64,000 bases of DNA from Trifolium pratense (taxonomy: Eukaryota; Streptophyta; Magnoliopsida; Fabales; Fabaceae): the NCBI RefSeq assembly GCF_020283565.1, contig NC_060061.1:37299362-37363361 (forward strand), given 5' to 3'. This document shows, piece after piece, positions 19,801 to 30,578 of this stretch (positions are counted from its first letter, which is position 1; the number at the start of each line of letters is the position of its first letter). Both the position numbers and the translations under genes were made by a program. The notes below the pieces were generated by a model, which was not told the DNA's origin, ran no database searches, and saw nothing but the letters and a program-made list of their open reading frames with translations.

Positions 19801-22800
19801 AGTCGTCATAAGTTCATAACCCTATAGCAGTATCCTTTGGCAATTAGAATGATGAACTATAAAGATCGTCACATCTGCGTTAATAACCATATATAGTTTA
19901 TTTAATCTTTAGCCTAGAATGTCGCCGAGATTCATTATATGTACACTACACTTTCCATTACATTTGGCTACCAGTTTGGTTTTCCCTTTAATTCAAAACA
20001 GATAGTTAAATAATTGAATGCTCATTCTCTTTGTGGTTGATACTTTTAAAATAGTCAATTTGTTAACCATCAAAATTCATTCTGGTTTATGTTATCATGC
20101 TGATTAATAAGATAGATAATCCTGGGACGTTATTTAAAGTTAAATATTGATAGGAGGTTACAATCCATGGTTTCCTATAGATGGGTTGCTTTGTTAACTT
20201 TAGGACACTAATAAGCTGTCTTATTATGTATATTTCTCTTCTAACATGACAGACTTGGCAGATCTATACCAGCCAGATCTATACCAGCCAGATCTATTGT
20301 TGGTAGAATTTACTTTAGCTTGTGCAGCTATTGTAGTTGTGCCTGTTGAGGCTGACTTAGTGTACATCTGTACAGTGTTATTGTTATCTCTTTCTCTATT
20401 CTAAAAGGACAAAAGAAAAATCATCAGTTGAAAAACAAGTATGTGTTAATGCATGCACAGTGCTTGTCTTTCTCTAAATATTATATTTTACTGGAATCTG
20501 ATGATTGATGGCACTAAATTTGTTTTACACCGTTGTCATCTAGTCAGGTCAGGATGTCTGGGTATCACCCAGTTCTCCCGGGTTCAAATCCCGGCAACGG
20601 AGTTTTACATGCACTTGCTCTCTTCTGATATTTATAAGATGTGTAATGTGTAACAAATGATGGTTTAGGTCACAGTAAAAGGAATATTTGTTTTGGGTTT
20701 AGTCAATAACACTTGCAAGTACATCTTTTTGTACCAATTGTTTTGTTTCCATTCACTTTTATTGTTAATTGACTATTAATACTACACATTGTCATGGTCT
20801 ATCCAAATACTTGCAGAGGTGGAGCACTTTACGAAAGAAAGACGGCAGTACCAATTCAAGTGCCACTGTGACCAATCCAGTAACCCCCGTGACCACCAAC
20901 ACGCCCGTGACCACCAACACGCAGTATACTGCTGAACAGTTGGCAACTCGCCACTCCTTAAATTTAGCTCTTGATATGCCATTCAAAAAGTTAACTGCTC
21001 CTGGAATGACTGATCCTGGTAATTGTCATTTGAATTTTCTTTATTTAAATTTATTGTCATATTAATCTAATTCTAGAATTTGCTAGTTGTATTTGTTTAT
21101 CGTTTCCTTTTACTCTTGTTTACTTTAAGTCTCTCACTATCAACCGAGTCTTAGGTTAACCTTATGATGTGATGGCTGTAGTTGATGATTGTGGACATAT
21201 TTAATGTCTTTTCTAGCCATGGCAACGGGATCTGCACTCATGGGTACCCACCCCGACTTTGACTGGGTGCGAGTTTTCCCCTGATATTCATAGTTGGGGG
21301 GTGGGATAGGGAAGTTCTATCGCTCCCAAACCCGCCCCATGGGCAAAGGAATATTTATTCATTTATTTTATTTAAATTTAAATTTGATTATTCTCTAATA
21401 ATTTGATTTTATTATATTGACCGTAACATAATAAAAATGTATTTTAATATAATTTTTTATATATGGACGAGGGGCAGGGGTGAGGATTGGTTTTTTTTAC
21501 ATGGAGTCAGGGTCGGGGTTGGTTTTTTATATATGTTCTCATAAATCTTCTGAAATTGTGTTGTGTCTATAGCTCCATTGTTTCAATGTTAGGCTCAAGA
21601 ATCTAATAGAAAAATTGTTACGACCATTACTTTAGTGGGTAACTGAATAACTTAAATGGTTGCAGGTAGGACATCCACATCAATTAAAAATCAAGTGCAG
21701 AGTCGTAATACAACACAAGTCTCCTCAGTTCGTAGTTCTGTACCACCTCAGACTCAAGCCTCCACTGTTCGTAGTTCTGTACCACCTCAGACGCAAGTCT
21801 CCACAGTTCGCAGTTCCGTACCACCTCAGCCACAAGTCTCCACAGTTCGTAGTTCCGTACCACCTCAAACACAAGTATCCACAGTTCGCAGTTCCATACC
21901 ACCTCAGACGCAAGTCTCCACAGTTCGCAGTTCCGTACCACCTCAGACGCAAGTCTCCACAGTTCGCAGTTCCGTACCACCTCAGACGCAAGCATCCACA
22001 GTTCGCAGTTCGGTACCACCTCAGACGCAAGTCTCCACAGTTCGCAGTTCGGTACCACCTCAGGCGAAAATCTCCACAGTTCGCAGTTCTGTACCACCGC
22101 AGACGCAAATCTCCACAGTTCGCAGTTCTGTACCACCGCAGACGCAAATCTCCACAGTTCGCAGTTCTGTACCACCGCAGACGCAAGTCTCCACAGTTCG
22201 CAGTTCGGTACCACCTCAGACGCAAGTCTCCACAGTTCGCAGTTCTGTACCACCTCAGACGCAAGTCTCCACAGTTCGCAGTTCTGTACCACCTCAGACA
22301 CCAGTCTCCACAGTGCGCAGTTCTGTACCACCTCAGACACAAGTCTCCACTGTTCGTAGTTCTATACCAACTCAGACGCAAGTCTCCACTGTTCGTAGTT
22401 CTATACCAGCTCAGCGTCCATCTCAACAAGCTTGTGGTTCCCCTGCAAACCCCAAATTAGCCTCTGAAAATCCAGTCTCAAAGAGTAATGCAATTCCAGC
22501 TTGTGAGTTAAAACCTGCCATTGTTCATTCTGGAGCACAAACTGTTTCACGATCAAATGCTATGCCACAATTGAAGGTTGCTCAAGCGAAAAGTGTGGTA
22601 CATACTGTGCCTGCTGGCGGTTCTTTGACAAAGACACCCATTTCTGCTGGTTTGCCTTCTGACCAAAAGGTTCATTCAAATGTGCCTGCTGGTAGTTCTT
22701 TGACAAAGACAACCATTTCTGCTGGTTTGCCTTCTGACCAAAAGGTACTTTCAATGTATCTCATCTATTTCTCGCGTCATGCAGTTTGTATATTAAAAAC

Positions 22801-23284
22801 TGTCTCCCCACAAATGTAGAGTTCTTTGCTTATTGTTTTGTATATATTGTCTAAACAGGGACATGTTACCTCTGTAAAAGAAGAGGAAAAAAGAGTTTCT
22901 GATCCTGGCTCTGCACCAAAAGAGGTGAAAGGAGAGGAAGCTTCGACATCAACTACTCAGGGCAAGGTAGATAGCAAACTGGATAAGATGAGGCTAGATT
23001 TAGATAAAGCCAAAAGCATGCCCAGTGAGAAAGTTTTGGAACATAAAGCAGTGTCCCATAATTCAGGAGAGTGTGAAGAGCAAGGAAGTGTTAAGAATTC
23101 AAATTGTACCCCCAAGAAGGCAACTGAGAATGGAAATGGCAATTCGAATAAGGAAAGTCAAGTTCTAAATCAAGACAAGAAGACAGTTTCTATTACTGGA
23201 AACTCTAACCATCAAAACGTGAACGAGAAACTCGTAAATTTGCCAAAGCAGGGTGAATGCCGTCAAGGTTTGGAAGTGCCGTGA
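16860..23284 (+). CDS. DRMY1: DRMY1-like single-MYB (SANT) nuclear protein
   Basis: Seven exons (16860-16924, 17009-17204, 18332-18418, 18937-19323, 20817-21018, 21666-22744, 22859-23284) join in frame to 813 aa. The N-terminal block YDAATVLTVLQELTHY through NAREYQMLWRHLAYR and the later MYB/SANT repeat, GWSEEEDNELRAAV to RWSTLRKK (residues 204-253), match Arabidopsis DRMY1 and its paralogue DP1, which affect organ growth and its uniformity. A basic KRKRK stretch just before the MYB could be a nuclear signal. The C-terminal half is low complexity. Residues 332-565 are 18 tandem 13-residue units, STVRSSVPPQTQV with variants, then Lys- and Glu-rich sequence. Arabidopsis DRMY1 has a low-complexity tail there, but I know of no such repeat in it. 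Family assignment is confident; orthology to DRMY1 rather than DP1 is not settled. Confidence 0.9.
17642..17826. mobile_element. Small hAT-like element in DRMY1-like intron 2
   Basis: The sequence begins CTATGAAGCACGGGCACTCC and ends GTGTCCATGCTT, and is bounded by CATTCAGC at 17642-17649 and 17819-17826, an 8-bp direct repeat. The interior has GTGTCGGACACGGACACGACACC, a palindrome-rich GC patch. It is one of three related elements in this window, with 47932-48080 and 58760-59176. No coding capacity. Confidence 0.6.
19881..20070 (+). repeat. Dispersed repeat, copy B, in DRMY1-like intron 4
   Basis: Shares ordered blocks with 15675-15835 and carries an additional GAGATTCATTATATGTACA segment. 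Intron 4 (19324-20816, 1.5 kb) also holds a triplicated CCAGCCAGATCTATA stretch near 20262-20300 and a tRNA-like sequence. Confidence 0.7.
20529..20601 (+). tRNA. tRNA-Glu-like sequence, possibly a tRNA pseudogene
   Basis: A 73-base segment folds like a cytosolic plant tRNA. It has an acceptor CCGTTG pairing with CAACGG, a D-arm ATCTAGTCAGGTCAGGAT, a T-arm TCCCGGGTTCAAATCCCGG and a good B box GGTTCAAATCC. It resembles tRNA-Glu (UUC) overall, but the anticodon loop reads GTATCAC, which would give an ATC anticodon. The first acceptor pair (A-A) and the last anticodon-stem pair (T-T) are mismatched. It lies in the sense strand of an intron of the DRMY1-like gene. A pseudogene or SINE head is as likely as a working tRNA. 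Confidence 0.5.
21722..22423 (+). repeat. 39-bp in-frame minisatellite, 18 copies
   Basis: Eighteen head-to-tail 39-bp units fill 702 bp exactly, inside exon 6 of the DRMY1-like gene. Each encodes STVRSSVPPQTQV, with substitutions mostly at the Val/Ile, Thr/Pro/Ala, Gln/Lys/Pro and last positions. The DNA units are highly similar, which points to recent amplification or homogenisation. All lengths are multiples of three, so copy-number change would preserve the frame. The repeat also opens long frames on other strands and phases, which are artefacts. Confidence 0.97.
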
Positions 23285-23760
23285 TAGTAGAAATTGAAAA
23301 CTGGTAGTGGTATATAGTAACTAGTGGATTTTGGGCAAATGTTACTGCCAAACATATAATTATTGTGCAATTTCTTTCTTTTTCATTCTGAATTCTGGAT
23401 TAGTATCTTGCAAATTGTTACAGCGTACGTGAGTGGTAAAAATGTAAAATGATTTTGTGGAAAATGTCTTTTTCAATTATCTAAATTCTAAACCCCAAAT
23501 ATTCAATTTTTTGTTGTTGAAAAAAGACAAATAAAGATAAACGGTAAATTGTGTGTTTGTGTGTATCACATGCATATTTCATGAATTCTTTTAAATCAAG
23601 ATATAATCTTGTATAGTTTCTGATTAAGTACATACACGCATGAAAATGCTGACATGCTTTACACATAGGAAAGGTTTGTTTACCAATACATTCTCACTAG
23701 TTGAAGGATGACTTAACTAAATTTTCAAAAGAAGAAAAAAAAATCAAATTCGGAATCAAA
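23285..23760. other. Convergent intergenic gap
   Basis: These 476 bp separate the stop of the DRMY1-like gene from the stop of the minus-strand NET2 gene. It must hold both 3'UTRs, which may overlap. Sequence is AT-rich; no other feature is seen. Confidence 0.6.
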
Positions 23761-26700
23761 CTATATTGGGGCATCATCAGCTTCTTCTAGATCACTGTAT
23801 TGTTTCTGTAATGTTGGAGTGACACATGCAAACATTGATTGTTTTTGCTTCTTTAACCTGATTCCAAATAAGAAAGACTTTAAAGGTAATTTAGCGCGGC
23901 TTGTGGATTGTTTCATATCATTATTGTTATCTCCCATTGTTTGACTCAATTCGTCGAGTATTTTCTCAACTTCAATTTTAAGTTCTTTTACATAACTCAA
24001 ACCTTCTTCCAGTTCGCTAGAAACCTTGTTGCTTTCTTGTTTCATGTTGAGAACTTCACCTTGAAACTTTGCAGCCTGATGCTCACTAAGTTCACCGTTG
24101 CTCGACGATGAATCTGGATTCGCCGCACTTGCTATTTCATCTTGTAAGCTGCATAATGATGGATGTCTAGCTAGTAACTCATCTTGCAACACTTCATTGT
24201 GTTCTAGCCATAATGATAACTCGGTTCTTATTTCTCTCAAATGTCTAAATATTGGCTTTATTTCTGATTTTATAGCTTTGGATGACATCTTGTTTTCTGA
24301 CACAAGGTTATTATGCTTTATTATTCTTAGTTCTGCTTTTAAGTCCTCTAAAGATTCTTGGAACTTTTGAATCTGATGAACTGAAGTGCTGAACCTCAAC
24401 CAGAACTCTAAATTCTCCTCGAGCAAATCATCGATTTCAGAACGGAATTTCTTTTCTAGAGGTGAAAGGGAACGGTTCTTGTAACTTTGTTTTTCTCTCA
24501 CCAAAATTAATCTTGTCCTTGTGTCATTATTTCCCGTGTTTCCAAAAGAAGTGCTACCTATATCTGAAGAGGCGTTTTCAAGAGGCGCTTCCTCATTTAA
24601 AGTGGTACGAGGACTTTCATCCGGATTTCTTTCTTTAAAGGTAAGCTTCCTTTGTAAAATGTTTATCTCTTCATCCTTAGTGGCAACTACATCCTTCAAT
24701 TCCCTCACCTGCATATATTATTGGAGATAAAATTAGCTAATAGTTTGTTAAGAGTTAGTTAATAGTTTTGTGTCGACTAAAAACCAACTTCAAAAATATG
24801 TGAAACTTTGTTTACTTTAATAAGATTACTATACAAATTTTTACTAAATTTGTTATGAAATTGCATTGTATATAACATGATAAGTTTTGAAGTTATTATT
24901 ATAAATAATCATTCTAAAAGAATATCTATATATCTGATTTGTTAAACGTAAGAATCTTATAATTTGACTTTACATTGTTAAAAATGAAGTTAATAACAAG
25001 GAAATATATTTACCTGAAGTGCCAATTCGAAAATGCTGTTCCGATTTTTGTTCTCCGTATCGTTGAGCTTGTCATTTACATCGTTATAGTTCTTTAAAAC
25101 CGACGTGTACTCGTCCAACATAATTTTTTCTCTGTCATCTGATCCACTTACAAACATCTGATTCAAGTTAGTTTGATCTTTTTCCTCCCCAGTTTCAACA
25201 TCAAGTGATTCAACCTTATCCTGTTGTGTTAGCTCCGGCGTCACTTCAGTCCTAAAATCAATATTTTCCTTCAAACTAGACTTATCATCATGTTTTTCAA
25301 AATTCTCACTTAGTTTTCCATCAAAAAAAACTGTATTCTCGGAATTGGAAAGGACCAAATTATCCCCTTCCTCATCTAGCTTCACATTTTTCAATCTTCC
25401 TGAAAGATGTTCAAGATTAAAACTAGCTTCATGAATGTTTGTTTGGAGATTCTTATCTTGCATTTCGACACTTTTGTTGAGAGCTTTAACTCTCTTCAAC
25501 TCCTCTTCCAATTCTTTCATCCTCTTGCAACTATTTTCTGAATCTTCAATAAGAATTTCCTTGTCCGCTTCTAAACTTTGTATATTTGTTTGAAGTTCAT
25601 CAGCTTCTGATTTCAGTCTCTTTACCAATGAATTCTGAGAAGTAACCGCCGTTTCCAAACTAACAACCTTACTTACAAGCTCATCAATCATCTCTGCAAT
25701 TTCTGTCATCGTAAGCGAATCTCCCGAACCTTCCTCAAGCTTTTCCTTAATCCTCTCTTGCAACGACGCTAAGTCATCATGCACGTGCATATTTTCTTCC
25801 AAGCTAAGTTCTATCTCTTCTTCATCTTTACTTTTTGAATCTGTTTCCTCATCTCGCTGATTTGTTTGCTTGGAAACCAAGTTACTTCTAAGGTTTTCAA
25901 ATTTGTGATGAGCTTCCTTAAACTTTTGGAATGCTTCTTTAGCTTCCTCGGATGATTGTACTTGAACCTCTTTCAACTTATCTAGGGTTTCTTTACATGA
26001 ATTTAACGCCGTGGCTGCCATTAAAGCTCTTGCATCATTATCTTCAATAACTGTACTAATACTAAACTCATCTTGCAAACTGCAAACTCTTTTTTGCATT
26101 CCTGTAATTTTGTCTTCAATTTCCCAATACTTTTCATATGAATTTTCATACAAGCTCCTTACAAACTCTTTTTCAGTCTGCAATGCCAAAATATCTTTCT
26201 GAAGTTTGTCTATTTCGGCTAATGCTTCAACCTTGCTCAAACCGGAACTTAGAACTATTGAATTTGAAAAAGATTTTGCAGCACTGCCACTTCTCCTATG
26301 TGTTGCTTTTTTTGAGAGCAACATAGATGGAGTTCGATTATGTTTCTTCGGGATACTCGGAGGTTTAGGAATGTTGCCTTGATTTTCTGTTTGGTTATTA
26401 GGGTTTGGAATTGATGAATTAGTTTCAGGGAAACTTTCTTCATCTTCATCCTCATCTATTCTGTAACGGACTTGTTCGGGGAAAGCAGTGGCAATTGTTC
26501 GGTTCGCACTTTGTAGCTCCTTTGATAGATGATCATATTTCTCTGCTAGTGCTCTAAATGCTCTAAAGGCTTCTTCCACAAAATTTATGAGTTCTGGTCT
26601 CTTCCTGTAGTACATTTCTGCCCTTTGGGCAAACGAGTCCCCACTGTTGTCAATTATTTTGAGGGTCTCGGCCACTATCTCCTCCATATCTGTTAAGCAT

Positions 26701-27366
26701 TTGTTTGCATGTCAATTGCATTGAGTTTTCTTCCAAAGAAAATGATTGATTAATAACTTTGGACCTTTAGATTTGGATTAGACGCATTCAAAATACCATG
26801 CAGTCACTACAGTCATTAGATTTCGGCCATTGAGTTTGTATTTGAAATATGATTTGTGAAGTCGAAATATAAGCATTCGGTCTTAATCCAACAGCCGAGT
26901 TCTCTGACTGCGGCGAATGCATGATATTTTGACACTGCAAAGGAAAGTGGGAATTTTGCACCAAATGAAACCTATAGACTACATTATGCATTATATGGTT
27001 ATCCTGCATACATTCTTGCTTGTTATTTAGATCATTTTGATACAAATTTATGTATAGTAAGAAAACGATAAAAATTAATAAATTATATTAGTATTTTATT
27101 GATTAACCTATGAATGACCTTCTATTTGATAAAATAAAAGTAATGGCAAAAAAATACATTTGTTTAATTGTTTTGATGGAATTAATGATAATGGATTAAA
27201 ATTTTACAACCTTAGCAATACATAGATAAAAAATGAAACCATGATGAAATTGTTGTGTAGTAAAAGACATACCATGGAGGCTTTGTTCCAACCATTTTGA
27301 TTGTTTTGTCCTAACATGGCTAGCCCACCACCATGAATATGCATTGGTTGCTGCTCTTCCCAACAT
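23761..27366 (-). CDS. NET2: NET2-type NETWORKED protein (NAB actin-binding domain, coiled coil)
   Basis: Three exons (27366-27273, 26689-25014, 24708-23761) join with G|AT completing Asp 32 and give 905 aa. Exon 1 encodes the start of the NAB domain, with NAYSWWWASHVRTKQSKWLE, and exon 2 continues DMEEIVAETLKIID, RAEMYYRKRPEL and KYDHLSKELQSANRTIATAF. This NAB domain binds F-actin, and the tryptophan triplet is its signature. The rest is Glu/Lys/Leu-rich coiled coil with Ser/Thr-rich linkers; Ser 106-140 is basic and low complexity. Subfamily NET2, which in Arabidopsis is pollen and plasma-membrane associated, fits the start MLGRAATNAYSWWW, the KELQSANRTIATAFPEQV segment and the length. The protein is complete. 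An open frame starting at 26687 alone would miss the tryptophan-rich half of the NAB domain. Confidence 0.92.
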
Positions 27367-27778
27367 CTTTATTTTATGTTACAATACAATTATAATAATC
27401 AAACACATTCAAGCCATTAAGGTAAAACCTTGATTATATATGAAGATAATTCAAACCAACAAGGTGACAAAGATAACAAACAAAAGCAAACAAAATGTTG
27501 GTCAATGAAGAAAGAGCTGTAATTTTAATGATATGGTGGTTAAAAAATCTTGTTGAAAAATGTTGGTGACAAAATGGTTTCTTGTGGGGTAGATATGAAG
27601 AGGAGGATACTTCGCCTGTTCGCCACAATCATAGGTGTTTGTTGCATTAGATCCTTTGAGAACCAAAAAAATTTGGAGGACTTTTTGTTAGAAATTTTTT
27701 GGGGTATTACACACAACCGTCAAAAATTTATAAATTGCATGTTTGGATTATATTAGTGATTAATAATTTACTTTATGC

Positions 27779-27825
<47 letters not shown>

Positions 27826-29018
27826 ACATTAAAACTTTATTTTTAATTTAATTATTAAAATGTAAACAATTGGTGTCACTGTGAGCTTAACTCAGTTGGT
27901 AGGGACATTACATATATTGTGCAAGAGTCGGGATTCGAACCTTGGACACTTCACTTACTCACTTTTAAATTGGAATTTTTAGTAACTAAACTGCTAGACC
28001 AAAAAATTGCTTTTTCTCTATCTCTTATAAAAATGTAAACATGAAAAAACTGATTTTAACACACACTAAGGTTGGTGACCATCTTTTCTTCCTTCATGTT
28101 TGTGAAATTGTGATTATTGGATGCTTATATAATGTACAATAACAATTCACAATGTGGAAGTTCTGTTCATTTATATTGGAAGAAACAAGATGATGTAAAG
28201 TTTTTGTAAATAACACTAAGTTAAAAATGTTTTATTTTTATTTTTTATTTTCACCGCCGGTTTACGCTAATTTTCTTTTCTAAAATATTGGATTGGATTC
28301 TCATTAGATGTGTAATTAGTTAACCATAGCTTAATTGAATCTCATATTTTTTATGGCGCACCTACATCACTTTTTTATTATTATGAATAAAATGCAGTTA
28401 TCTTTCTTTAGTACATAAAAAAAACTTTTGTGGTTTGATTTCTTAAGGAACGATGCAAATTCACAGTATAATAGAGAACAATTATCAACAAAAAAAAAAA
28501 GAATAGTATGCTTCAAAAAAAAAAATAGTAGAGAAGAGAAGAGAAGTATGCACATTTTATATTTATTTATATACAATTTTTTTGGTAATATAATATACAA
28601 TCATATACAAATCTAAGTGCATGGTTTGACATGCAAATTTCATATGTACATATATAATTACAAAGGAGAATTGCAAGTTCACTCAAATGAACATGTATTC
28701 ATCTTGATCCATATCTTTTTCCTTCTTTTTTCAATTTTTTGATTCCCCAATGTTGAGATCAGAGCAGAAGTAGTTCATAATTCTCAGACAGAAAGAACTA
28801 AAGCAACACAATTGCTTTATTAATTAATGACCAGCTAACCTCCTTATAGGATTTGGATTAAGCTAAACTCAATGTTAAGTCATCACATTGCAGTACAGCA
28901 GTTTTTTCCCCCTATGTTTGGAGTGTACAATTGTTTATAGCTAAAAACAACAAAGAAAGAAACAGTTGCAGAGGCACCTCTATACTGCAGAAACATAACT
29001 TGAAGTTTTTTTTTTGCA
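27367..29018. other. Upstream region of NET2 and 3' flank of the next gene
   Basis: AT-rich DNA with a (TA)n run at 27783-27822, a SINE at 27869-28029 and poly-A/T runs near 28480 and 28520. The short open frames here have no family resemblance. The end of this stretch, approximately 28690-29018, is probably the 3'UTR of the small minus-strand gene that follows. Confidence 0.5.
27869..28029 (+). mobile_element. tRNA-derived SINE with 12-bp target duplication
   Basis: AAAATGTAAACA occurs at 27857-27868 and again at 28030-28041, bracketing 161 bp. Inside are an A box, GAGCTTAACTCAGTTGGTAG, and a B box, GGATTCGAACC, 36 bp apart, which is the RNA polymerase III promoter arrangement of plant SINEs. 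The 3' part carries CACTTACTCACTTTTAAATTGG and CTGCTAGACC. It lies upstream of NET2, transcribed away from it. Confidence 0.8.
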
Positions 29019-30578
29019 TTAGGTATTACGAAGCGAAGATATCCAATTTTCCACATATTTCTTGCTCTCTGCAGACAACAAAGGAACCACACACATTAAC
29101 ATTTTAGCCACAGAAGAAAAGAACATGAAAAGCACTAAGTAAATTGCAATGTGCATATTTTTGTTGTGAATTATATATCGCAAAACCAAGCAAACATTAA
29201 CATCACATATCATCATCACAATTCGCCAGTCGTTTTTCATTTATGCATGGCAAATGTAAACATGCAACTGGTTCGTGCTCAAGGATTACACTGAAGTTGG
29301 CATGGTACGAGAAGAAAAATATGCCCAGATCGTGCGTAATAGTACAGTTTCATCTTGAGTTACAATTTATAGACAAATAAGCTTAATCACGACCCGAATT
29401 AAGTTATAAAAATGTTTCAAAACAGTGACATTACATCCGCACATTCATTTCTTATTCTATGTTGATAATTTAGTTTAGCCTATAGTTTTCTTTGGTCTCC
29501 TTTTACCTCTAACTACAAGACTATCCTCCATTTTGTTTACTCTTTTTACATGTGCATCTATATGTCTACTTCACGCTTGTCCAAACCACCAAAGATGAGA
29601 TTTTATCGAGTAGAGATCCTCTCCGTTTGTTAAACAGAATGGATTCTTACCCAATTTTATCACCCTTCACTACTACAGAAGCTCCTCCATTTTCTTTCTA
29701 ACGAGTGTATTTCTAATCTAATGTCCTACCTTTTCTTGCATCGGTTTACTCTGCTGTTGGTGTATTACCGCTCAATATTCAGTACCATATAACATCACAG
29801 CAGCACACTTGGAAATGTTCATAAATGCATCTAACTTAAATGTGATAGAGAATGTTTATTGAGCTAATTTTTAATGGCCTCTTTAATAGAAATGTTAATT
29901 CTGAACTAGTTCATACCATACCATATGTGACAGAAATGTTAATTCTGAACTAGTTCATACCATAACATTTATAATTTCTAATGGCCTCTTTATTAGAAAA
30001 TACTAATGCGTAAATATCCAATTGACAATAGATCAAAGCAAACTCTCATAGATGATAACAAAACTTCTCTTACCATCTGAAAAGTACCCAACATTGCTTA
30101 GCAAATTGTTTTTACGATTCTCTTCCAACATGCCACCATAGTTGCATCCATAACACGGAACAAGCACAGCAAAATTGTTATCTGTTTCGCGACTTTCATC
30201 ATCATCATCATCATGACTAGAGAATCCGATTCCGTGAGGCTCCAACCAGCCAATAGACCAATCAGAATCAATAGATTCAGTGTCAGAAACACATTCAACA
30301 TCAGACGGAACGATAACAAAATCACATTCCTTATGGATTTTCGTCTCCTCCCTACTATACCATTTTTGCTTCACCCTTCTTGAAGATGAAGCCACAAATT
30401 CCTCTTTAACAGAAGGAAATCTCAAAACATCCAATTCCCTCATAACAGAATCGGCTGAAGATTTTATAATACCGGTCTTAGATTTTTTGTTTTTGATATT
30501 TTTCGCTCCACCACCACCACGAAAAATAGGAAAAGGCCACATCCATTCACTCACGCCGTATTGAGTAAATATTAACAC
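29019..30578 (-). CDS. Uncharacterised small plant protein, two coding exons
   Basis: Exon 1 (30578-30074) and exon 2 (29068-29019) join as GAT G|AG AGC to give 184 aa ending SDESKKYVENWISSLRNT. The 1005-bp intron has a clean GTAAG donor and TCTGCAG acceptor. I chose the spliced form because unspliced translation would run through the donor into YFSDGKRSFVIIYESLL. The protein has a Trp/Pro-rich start (WMWPFPIFRGGGG), a basic Lys-rich stretch, an acidic centre with SDWSIGWLEPHGIGF and an Asp run, and a Cys-Tyr-Gly-Cys motif near the end. I cannot name the family; the SDW and GWLEPHG block looks conserved. No signal peptide is evident. A further 5'UTR exon is likely: a minus-strand donor CAAG|GTAGC at 31287 and acceptor TATAG|GTTCG at 30620. 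Confidence 0.7.
29887..29975. repeat. Short tandem duplication in intron
   Basis: Two copies of AGAAATGTTAATTCTGAACTAGTTCATACCATA lie about 45 bp apart, inside the intron of the small gene. Part of the flanking TGGCCTCTTTA also recurs nearby. Confidence 0.8.

Noticed and set aside
21684..22460. Long open frames in the other forward frame and on the minus strand across the DRMY1 repeat
   Set aside because: They are by-products of a 39-bp repeat whose length is a multiple of three, so any frame without a stop in one unit stays open. They lack start context and family similarity.
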